A stretch of 64,000 nucleotides of DNA, from positions 22,592,290 to 22,656,289 of the forward strand of contig NC_086370.1 in NCBI RefSeq assembly GCF_036324505.1, written 5' to 3'. Below, piece by piece: positions 54,326 through 64,000 of the stretch (position 1 is the stretch's first letter; each line of letters starts with the position of its first letter). Below the pieces are notes generated by a model. It saw only the letters and a program-made list of their open reading frames with translations, was not told where the DNA came from and searched no databases. The DNA comes from Eleginops maclovinus (Eukaryota; Chordata; Actinopteri; Perciformes; Eleginopidae). The position numbers were made by a program, and so were the translations under genes.

Positions 54326-55709
54326 AATACACCAAAGCTCTGTATTGTGTCTTCTACACATGTCAAGACTTCAAACGCATCTCGTCCTCCTACAGCTGAA
54401 GTCAACCTTGAAGCGCATGCAGCCACGGCGACGTGTGCATCTGTGTGCTCGTGTTAAGAGTGTGAAAACATCTGTAAGAGCGCGGCCCGGCTGTCAGAGC
54501 CTCGGCAGCGCCTCAAATCCCTGAGAGGCTGTCAGCACCACTCAACCACTGGCTGCAGAGGAAGTCACTCTCATTATGGGCTGCCAATGCTTACAGATAC
54601 CACTATCTCTCTCAGGGAGGGAATGTGGAGGAGTTAGAGCAGGAGGAACATCATTTATTGTGCTGTTTCTCCTGCAGAGAGAGAGAAGCTCTCCTGCCTG
54701 TTCTCTTAACTTTATTTTCTGCCTTTATTTGTCCAGAGATGGTTGACTGAGCACACTTGCTGCTCTTATTCCTGCCATTCCTCGCTTCACGCTGGTTCAG
54801 TCAAATGCATTTATAGCCGGGAGTTGCTTGGGATATAAACAGCCCTGAACTGTTTGCCACCTAGCAGATTTACTGTTTACTTTACAGAAGTTGTGGAAGG
54901 AGTGGGTGGTCTCACTTCTGCAGACTTTAGCCTCGTGATGCAGCAACAGTGACTTTATTAAACAAACCAAGCATTGGTCAGACATTAGCAGTCATTCAAG
55001 ACACCCTGCACAGGAGATGTGAACACCAACATACATGTGATTTACAGTCAGAAAATAGCAAATAATTAACAATATGTTAACTTATGATTAGAGATGTGTT
55101 CTTACGCAAGAACGCAAAATAAATAAAGTCAAAAAATCATCTTTATTTCAATCTTTCTTTTCTGATTTTCTCTGAACTTGAAGACAGTTTCAATCAGTCC
55201 CTTTTATTGGTCACAAACAATCGTATACAGTTCTATTCAAATGTATTCAAACCAGTTTCTTAGTTGTTTTTATGGTATAGGAATAATAATAATTAAATGC
55301 TTTACTCACTGGGTGTTTGAAATAACATTTATAGGAACATGCATGCCGTTGTTAATTGAAAAAAATGGTGGTGATGAGGTCACAGCTTCCTGGTTCTGTG
55401 TCAGTGTTCCTGCCAGGCACTCCTGACTTCACCAACGCACTGATAAACCTGTTTGCATCATTTTCCAGAAAGCTGCTCCCTCTGCCTCCAATGACTCAGT
55501 TCCCTGAAGACAGTTTCATTCAAGCTGCGTCAGTGAAGGAGGGGCTTTTCTTTTTCTGTACGTCAATCACAGAGCAAGTGCGGCTGTCAGTTTGTGTCAC
55601 AGTAACTTTGACTAGGATTGATGTTATTACAAAAATAGCATTTTCCAGAACGTAGCTTAATTTCCTCCTATGAGGCTAGTGGATACTCAAACAGGTTTAC
55701 AACTTTGAG

Positions 55710-56337
55710 TTAAAGGGGACTTATTCTGCTGATGTTCAGGTGTATATCAGTATGTAGCATCTCTACTTTAAAGAGTCCTCTCCTGCTGATGTTCAGGTGT
55801 ATATCAGTATGTAGAGTCTCTACTTTAAAGAGTCCTCTCCTGCTGATGTTCAGGTGTATATCAGTATGTAGTGTCTCTACTTTAAAGAGTCCTCTCCTGC
55901 TGATGTTCAGGTGTATATCAGTATGTAGTGTCTCTACTTTAAAGAGTCCTCTCCTGCTGATGTTCAGGTATATATCAGTATGTAGTGTCTCTACTTTAAA
56001 GAGTCCTCTCCTGCTGATGTTCAGGTGTATATCAGTATGTAGTGTCTCTACTTTAAAGAGTCCTCTCCTGCTGATGTTCAGGTGTATATCAGTATGTAGT
56101 GTCTCTACTTTAAAGAGTCCTCTCCTGCTGATGTTCAGGTGTATATCAGTATGTAGTGTCTCTACTTTAAAGAGTCCTCTCCTGCTGATGTTCAGGTGTA
56201 TATCAGTATGTAGTGTCTCTACTTTAAAGAGTCCTCTCCTGCTGATGTTCAGGTGTATATCAGTATGTAGTGTCTCTACTTTAAAGAGTCCTCTCCTGCT
56301 GATGTTCAGGTGTATATCAGTATGTAGTGTCTCTCCT
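55710..56337 (+). repeat. 57-bp satellite array E, about 11 copies
   Basis: The first unit begins with the element's outer end (ttaaaggggacttattctgc) where later units have tttaaagagtcctctcctgc; the rest of each unit is the same. The last unit passes into the element body at tctcctgggacatg. Confidence 0.95.
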
Positions 56338-56729
56338 GGGACATGTCTCCATGCTTTAATGTTCAGAAAGCTCTTTATTTTTCTCCTACTGCCCGTGCTG
56401 CATCACCTCTTTTCACCCTCTGTCTCAAACCAGAGCCCAGTCTGCTCTGACTGGTCAGCTTTGTTGTGATTGGTCAACCTGCTTAGAGATGTCCCGCCCC
56501 CTTAACCTATCACGCACAATGTGTTTGAGCGTGTGTTTTTTAAAGAGACACTAGTTTTTAAAGCAAGGGTTAGGGTTTGAAAAAGGGTTGTGAGTGTAAC
56601 ATAGTGATGTCACTTTGTCCCAGAACTTTGGGATTTCTACCATTGCAGACCATTTACATGCATTAAAACCTGTATAACACACTAGAAGAATAGGAAACCC
56701 CCCCCAAAATCATTATAGGGCCTCTTTAA
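55710..56729 (+). mobile_element. Complete MITE-like element carrying 57-bp array E
   Basis: Left end ttaaaggggacttattctgc and right end, read inward on the minus strand, tttaaagaggccctataatg form imperfect inverted repeats, each with TTAA at the border. From the left end the sequence enters the 57-bp array (to 56337) with no junction, then continues into the CCAAT/GC-box body. TTAA borders recall piggyBac-type insertion, but the family assignment is inference. Confidence 0.8.
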
Positions 56730-57365
56730 AAGCTGTGTCCTCATTGAAAAGAAGCTGACAGTTGTGGCTGATGGGAGCTAAGCTGTTTTTTCCTCTTTAA
56801 GATGACGTGACCATCTATCATGCGAGTTCTCATCTCCAGTTTGTCGTCTGTTTGCAATGAGTTATAAAGAAACCGTCCCCCATAGATCTCACGGTCCCGT
56901 CCCCTGCTCTGGAGTTTGTTCTGTTAAAGACTCCCATATCCACTGCCGACATTACTGTCCCTGTGCCTTGTCTCCAATGAAGCCTAATCGATACGGTGCT
57001 GTGTTGGATTGGAAACTTGAGGCTGTGTCTACAAGGATCTATTGATTTCTCTCTCTCTCCCTCCCGGCTCCCTCCTTCTTTACCGACCCAAACTCTTCCG
57101 TTCAGGCGGGGATCAAAGGCTCTCTCCTTCAGCCAGGTCGAGGTGTTCAGTTCGCAGAGAACGACGCGGCCTGCGGGATTTGTGTTTGCACTGACCTTGT
57201 CTCCTCTCTGTACGGTGCACTAATGTGAGCTGTTCAGAGATTCAAAGGCTGGATTGTCATTGCACAGTACAATGTAGATATGGAAATTTAGTACCAGACT
57301 CCTCCATCAATGCAATAAGTATATAAGACATAAAAACAATAAAACAAATACAGATGTTCCCCGTG

Positions 57366-57786
57366 AAATGTTAAAGTGCTGCCAGAAAACCATCTCTCTG
57401 TGGGTCAGAAAGGGTTTAATGAGTCCAGAAATATGAAGATGGGGTCAGATGTCTGGTCAGACGGCAGAGACAGCTTACGGAGAATAAATAGGGGATGGAT
57501 GTCCGGTGGGTCTGCTGGGGAACAAGTGGCAGGCAGCAGGCTGACCCTGAGACTGAGATTTCTGATCCTTTCTTTTACTCTCCTTTTTTCTGGAGAGGAA
57601 GTAAAGAAACCAGAACTCTGGATTTATTTGTTGTTTGAGGTGCGATATATGACTCAGCAGCTTCAAGACATGAAGACACTATTATTTTCAGCTTCGCTCT
57701 GATGCAGGATTTTCACCTGAAAGTGGGCGGGGCTTAATGTAGACCGAGTGAGCGCGTCATGCTATGTTATATGAGAAAAACCTCTA
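57366..57786 (+). mobile_element. Dispersed element family 2, copy 3
   Basis: Collinear with 29497-29896 and inverted relative to 19225-19550. Non-coding, with a conserved gggcggggcttaat segment near the right end. Confidence 0.75.
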
Positions 57787-58458
57787 ATACAATAAGCCAA
57801 TTGTTGCATTGTAAGTGAACTAGTTATTGTAGGGTGTGCATTCCAAGGTATTCAATGGTGTATTGATATAAATATGGAAGGATTGAGGTTGCTTCTGGAG
57901 GAAAGGCTTCAGGAGGATGCTTCCACATTGTGATTATTCTGATTCAGTAGCTGTCAGCCGGCATGGTAAAAAGCTCTGTATTATGCAGCAAGGACTGAAC
58001 CTCGTTCACCCCGAATCCCAGGCAAGGTCAAGAGAACGCCTTCCTAATCCACGTCTCGCTGAGTTATAATACTCCAATTCAACCAGTTTTTTAAAAATCA
58101 CCACTTTGCATGCAGCTTTATGTCAGCTGGCCGCTTAATTCACCACTCCGCTGGTGACTGGTCCAGCTGTGGGCCACTGGCAGAACCCTTCTAACAGCAG
58201 CCGTCCAATCACTGGCTGGCACACCGTGGGCCAAGAAAATCATTTAGTTAAAGGTGACCAGATCTGAGCTCCTCTGAGAGGCCTTTGATTGGATGTGAAG
58301 TGAAGGGGTGATTCATCATACTTAATAAATGCAGTTGACAGCTCGAATCAGCAGGGGGTGGGGGGGGCATGTGCCAGGTCTGCCTCCCGCCGCTGCTTTA
58401 TACCGCATGCAAATATGGACAATTAACTTTTCACGTACACAGTGGCAGACACCTACGC

Positions 58459-58460
<2 letters not shown>

Positions 58461-58502
<42 letters not shown>
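58461..58502. repeat. (GT)n microsatellite
   Basis: 21 GT units. Confidence 0.95.
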
Positions 58503-58503
<1 letters not shown>

Positions 58504-60384
58504 GGTGTGTGCACAGTCAGGCAAGGATGGACTGCACAACCGTAACCAGCTACTACTTTAGGAAATAACACTTAAAACATTTGATTTATTTTCTCCAAAC
58601 CTTGATGAAAACATGCAGTGTGATATTCTGATGTATGGAAATGTTGTGAACCTGTGCAGATATGTTTCATCAGTGAGTCTGTGGTGGTTGATTGTCTGAA
58701 TGGATCACTTTGCTGGCAAATTTGACTCAGTTTTAACCAAGATATGTGGGTTGAAGTTGTTTTGTTTTGGTTGAAGTTTTAATACAGTACGTTTTTAATT
58801 AACTTCACTTTCAGCACTCGTTGACTGACTATGTTGCCTCATGCAACTAAGATCTTTAAACATTTAAATCTAATTGTAGGAGCCAAAATGCTTAGTCAGC
58901 CTGAGTTCATTGTTTTATTATTATCATAGCTGTCGTCATGGAACACATTCCTAATTGACTACATTTGGTAACCATCCCCTGGGTGTGTTTATGGTATTAG
59001 GGCTCATGTTGTATGTGTTGGTGTGTTGATGACCAAAGAGAGTGAACTTTTTAGGAGCTTTTTTTCTTGATTAAATATTCTTAAACTTTAACATCAGTAT
59101 GGATTTTTATTTTAAAACTAATCGATGTTTAGCGTCTTCAGCAGCTTCATGTATGGGACGTTTAGTCGCTTTACAAATCATGTTGAGAACCTTTTCAACT
59201 TAAAAACAGCCCTTTTAATAACCCTGAACAATTTAACAGTGTGGTACTCACACAGACTGTACTTTACTGAATTATAATTTGAAAAACTGCACCTTACTTG
59301 TGTTGTTTCTTTAAATAGTAGGTTGGTTTAATACAGTATATTCTATTTTTAATAATAGAAATAAAGACATCCAGAAATGTAGAAAAGTGACATTGTAAAT
59401 AAAAATTCAAGTTGTTTACATACAGATATGCATGCATGAGTCCAATGTGCAATATGGGGTCATAATTAAACATGCCGCTGTAAATAACTATTTCACAATT
59501 TACAACATTTATAAATAAGTATTTTAATCTAAATGTCTAGACCTGAAAATCCACAATCAGAGCCTATAGGTTTCCTTGCGTCTAGACTTAAACCCTGCCT
59601 CGGGTTCTTTACATTTCACATGTACTCAACACGTTATAAACATGCCAATATAACGACAGTCTAATCAGCAGTAAGGACCAGACTGTCTGAGCGCAGTGAA
59701 GTGAAATGTGTCCTGCTCCCCCGGCTGTCTGCGGCCTGACTGAGCGCTGGCAGGTGCCGCTCCACCTCGTGTTAATCTGCGCCTCTAATCCTTCAGCTGC
59801 ATCGAGTCAACGCGCAGGATTAACCCGCCACGGTCAGCCGGCACAGCTTTCACTTGTGCAGTTGTGTCTTAATAGAATTTCATCCTGTGTCAAAGTAAAG
59901 CGGACTGGACTGAGCTATTTGTACGAGCAGATTTGTGCAGAAAGTTCTCATTTAGAGCCGCAGAACACAGCTCTGTGTAAGGTCCTAACAGGGACAATAT
60001 TAGCATACAGTAGTTCTGCTGCAGGCTAATTAAAAAGCCTTGGTTCTGCTTTGTTTGTCTTTATGGAGGCATTGTAACAACAAGCTGAAGCTGTTAAATC
60101 AGAAGAGAATTTATGCCTTTTCTAGAATAAAAACTGCAATAGCCGGTGTGATGTAGTGTCGTTGTCCCCACATCTGGTTGGGCCTCTCAGACTGCACTCC
60201 TTGCAGAGCCATAAGGCCTTTATAGTACACACTTGCTCTTTTGTTCAGTGTCCGACAGCTGGGACCGGAGCGCTTGGTGACGTTCAGGATCATAAAGCTG
60301 GACAACTGTCTCTGTGGGCAGAGTGAGTCTGTCTAAGAACTGGAAGAGTTAGCTACGTTAGCGAGCTAGCTTACAGCAGATCTG

Positions 60385-60560
60385 CAGTGACATCAGAAAG
60401 AGTCATGTGATCACATTGTTAAAATAAGACCAGGAAACATCTCAGGTGAGTTTCAACAACAGAGACAGAGACCAGCTTTATGATCCTGAAGGTCACCCAG
60501 CGCTCCGGACCCAACTGTGTGCGTCACTCTTTAGTGTCCCCTGGTCTCCGTTGTGTTTTG
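60385..60560 (-). repeat. Dispersed repeat including one 37-bp minisatellite unit
   Basis: On the minus strand it runs from a 37-bp unit relative (ggagaccaggggacactaaa) into sequence shared with 17340-17450 (gtcttattttaacaatgtga). Confidence 0.6.
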
Positions 60561-60906
60561 TATTTGCAGCTTTTAGTAAACGCTCTATCTCTGTAAGCAC
60601 CTCTTTCTTCTGAAGTCCTTATTGCACAGACTTGCTTCCTTCCTTCCTCGTGGTACAGCAGCACACTTTTTATTCTCCTGCTTAGCACAATTACAAGGTC
60701 CCTCCTGGCCGATTGGATCCTCTCTGTCCCCTGCACTCCTGTTTGTTAGCAGCCACAGAGCATCTGATTAAAGCCATGTCTCTAACTAATACACTTCTCT
60801 CTGCGGAGAATAATAGCTCCACTCCTTTTCCCCCTCTCCCTTCACCATGCGTGCCTCTTCTTTTGATCACAAAACAGCAGCATCCCTGAAAAGCAACACG
60901 GCCTTA

Positions 60907-61007
<101 letters not shown>

Positions 61008-61905
61008 CCAAGAGTGTTCACACAGAATGCATGTACCCGCTGGCAGCCAACAACACACACCCAGCTGAGCTCTTGTTCTGTGCTCTCAGAGATGTTAAAT
61101 GAGGGCATTGAAACATAAATTTGCATTTGTTTCATCCACAACCGTCCTCCTAACTAAAAAATCTATAACTGCATGCCCCCAATTTGCCAGGCGGCTTCAG
61201 ACTATTCTGGGCTTGTTTCATGTGAGGCTAGCGTGACTGCGGCATGGATTGAGCTGTGTGTGCACTCTGCTCACACATCAATGGGCTGAACAGCCATCTC
61301 TCACCACAGCGATGTGCAGTCTGTCACCGGGTAGTTTGGTAGACTCCACCGGAACAGCCTGGCTCTATTTGTTTTCAAAGCCCTGCAGCTCTGAGTGTAT
61401 CAGGATGCAGAAGGGTGGAGAGCTGCAGGATGGTCTTGAGCAGCTGTCTTTGATTGACAGCGACAGCAAAGCGCTGCAGATAAGAACTATACTCCCTTAG
61501 CGAGGCGACTCTCCTTCCTCTCTTCATCTGCTCCTCCTCCTCTAATGACCTCAGGACTCCTCCCTTTACCTTTACCTGGACTCCACCCTGCTCTCTCTCC
61601 GGTTCTTGTTCCCCCCTTTGACCTGTGAGTATCCCCTTTTATCCTTTGGAGTCTTGACCTCCCTGTGACCTTTGTGACCCCCTGCTGACTCCCTAACTCC
61701 CCCCCTCCCCCTGACGGCTGTTGGTGGTCCTGAATGAAGCGCATCTCTTACAGAGGGTGGGGAACCTTGGAGCGGCTCGGCCACTTCAGCTCCAGGACGG
61801 GGGGGCATCCCGGGCCGAGGGAGCCCCTCCTCCACCGACCTGCAGGATCCCAGTAGAAACAGGAGGGCTCATCCAAATTGGGCCATACTGGGTAACGAAA
61901 TAGAG

Positions 61906-62056
<151 letters not shown>

Positions 62057-62514
62057 ATCATGCATTGTTGTTTTGAGTAGAAGTAACGTATTCAATTCAT
62101 AGAAACAAGTCTATTTTTAAAGCTGTTCAGACAGTTTATAAATACAATACGGAACTCTTCTGATGTGCAAGGTTAGTCAGTATGTGTGTGTGGGGGGGGG
62201 GGGTCTTTCTTTGCAATACTTGAATAAAGTAATAGCTGAATTTGACTGTGAGCTTTGCGGTTTGCTCTTGGCTAATTTAGTTTAAAGTGTAAGAAAAACG
62301 TATATAATTTGTGTTTTTTGACCTTGAAAGGAACCTTTTTGTGTTCCCTGAAGTTAGTTTGGATGAAACAGACCAACAGCACATTATTCAGGTGGTCTCA
62401 AACCAAGGTGGGGAAGCTTGACAGTTTATGACATCTGCTCCATTTTAGACTGTCAGCTTCTCTTGGATCTGCTCACTGATTTTAGCCTCAGATTAGACCC
62501 GTTATAGACTTTGA

Positions 62515-62602
<88 letters not shown>

Positions 62603-62603
62603 G
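62515..62603. repeat. (GTCT)n microsatellite
   Basis: About 22 uninterrupted tetranucleotide units. Confidence 0.98.
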
Positions 62604-63032
62604 CTCAGCCGTGTCAGGAGGCTCGACTCGTCCGTTAGAGGAGTTTGTATAGCAGATGCGCTCTCTGTTGAAAAACCCCAGAGAAGAGAGGGGAGGATTG
62701 AACGGAGGAAAAAGGCAGAGAGGATCTGTCATATTTTGATATTCCCACCGTGCCATTTGGGCTTATGAATTTCCATTTTAGAGGGCGGTCAATGTCTGCG
62801 ACTGCTACATTAGTTTTATGGTTAAAAAAAAGAAGCATTTTGAACGCTGTGATGGTGTGCAAAGGACATATTTCATTTTGCATTTCGTCGGGCTGCCGAA
62901 TAGTGTTCCTAGTAAATGAACATTCTCATTATCTTGCAATTGACAGCGGACACATAACAGATGCAGACACGTGGCAAACTAATGGATCATTTTCGCTGGA
63001 CTGCAAAGACATGAGCATTCTTCACTGACAAA

Positions 63033-63034
<2 letters not shown>

Positions 63035-63109
<75 letters not shown>
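63035..63109. repeat. (CA)n microsatellite
   Basis: About 37 units. A shorter CA tract follows at 63265-63291. Confidence 0.97.
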
Positions 63110-63110
<1 letters not shown>

Positions 63111-63537
63111 GTTTTTGCACGCACAACCAACCAAAAGAACAAACAAACATACACACTTTCAGCTGGCGGTCTTGCTAAAGGGAGGATTACATGTCAGCTT
63201 ACATGTTACATGTTGTGAGGTTGAATCATGCTGAATTGTGTGTTATGACTAAAAGCTGAGGGGCAACACACACACACACACACACACACACCTTCCCCCC
63301 TCTCTCGCTCCGTTTCACTGGGAGCATATCCACCTGTTTTAATGCATTTTTCAGTTTCTGCATTAAAGCTCTTGAGTGGAAATGTCAGAAATGATGAAAA
63401 AAAGAAAAGTGTGAAACGAACAGACAGTTTTAAAGTTTGTCCGAGGTTGAACATTAGTCATTTAGGGAATAAATGTAAAGGGTAAGAGGATATTTAAATA
63501 ACAGCTACACTTGATTCCATGCTGAAAGACTCAAATA

Positions 63538-63701
<164 letters not shown>

Positions 63702-64000
63702 TCAGGGATGCTTGTCTCCAGATTAATTAAGAACGTCGATCCCTCTGTTCTCAGACAGGAATATGGACGCCTCCGAGGGCTTAACTGTAAATACTGTTTC
63801 TCCAGAAATTCATTTAAAAAGATTCATCGTTCCGAGTCTGACTCGGCGTTTATGTTGCCCCAGTGAGGATTAAAGAACAAAGTGCCTTTTGAACACTTTG
63901 AAGGGTAACAGAGAAAGGGAATATGAATGGGAGTTTAAATCAGACCAACATTCACACTGTTGTTTTTATTCTGATTATAGTTTTCAAAAACAAAACGTGT

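Noticed and set aside
57100..57190. Possible next gfra1 exon (a frame with VEVFSSQ after an AG near 57137)
   Set aside because: Only a loose similarity to the short alternative GFRA1 exon; no following EHIPKGNNC-like sequence and no consistent donor.

Overview
The window looks like nuclear DNA of a teleost (ray-finned) fish. Genes are split by GT-AG introns, (CA)n/(GT)n microsatellites are dense, and there are fish-type SINE and MITE-like repeats plus a BEL/Pao LTR retrotransposon. Two genes are recognisable by their encoded proteins. ccdc172 lies on the minus strand, complete, with 8 coding exons between 43634 and 25177 and a predicted 259 aa. gfra1 lies on the plus strand, with its first three coding exons at 46922-49108; the rest lies beyond the right edge. 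They are head to head with start codons 3.3 kb apart, the arrangement known for human CCDC172 and GFRA1. A third gene, on the plus strand with 6 exons at 20654-22774, encodes a predicted 206-aa secreted cysteine-rich protein that I do not recognise. The species cannot be named from the sequence.

Layout: 1-8.25 kb has no supported gene; it holds two 57-bp tandem arrays and one MITE body. About 8.25-12.83 kb is a block of abnormal sequence, with homopolymer gain and loss everywhere, that looks like unpolished long-read gap fill. 12.8-20.6 kb is gene-free, with a 37-bp minisatellite and scattered repeat copies. 20.65-22.87 kb is the secreted-protein gene, which carries a tandemly duplicated exon 2. 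22.98-23.69 kb is a 72-bp tandem array. 25.18-43.63 kb is ccdc172. Its introns hold a third large 57-bp array (27.5-28.9 kb, intron 6), a MITE copy next to exon 6, a SINE, and a nearly intact young BEL element (34172-41114, intron 2, opposite strand). 43.6-46.9 kb is the intergenic region with a CRE-like site and an 11-bp repeat rich in MYB-like sites. 46.9-49.1 kb holds gfra1 exons 1-3. 49.1-64 kb is probably gfra1 intron 3, with another complete array-bearing MITE (55.7-56.7 kb) and several very long GT, CA and GTCT tracts.

The most unusual theme is that tandem arrays and dispersed elements are connected. The 57-bp satellite appears to be the end of a MITE-like element amplified in place: at 55.71 kb the element's outer end runs directly into the first unit, and the array runs into the element body. 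The 72-bp and 37-bp arrays also have diverged single-copy relatives elsewhere in the window. Most long open reading frames here are by-products of repeat periods that are multiples of three (57 bp) or of dinucleotide repeats, and are not genes.
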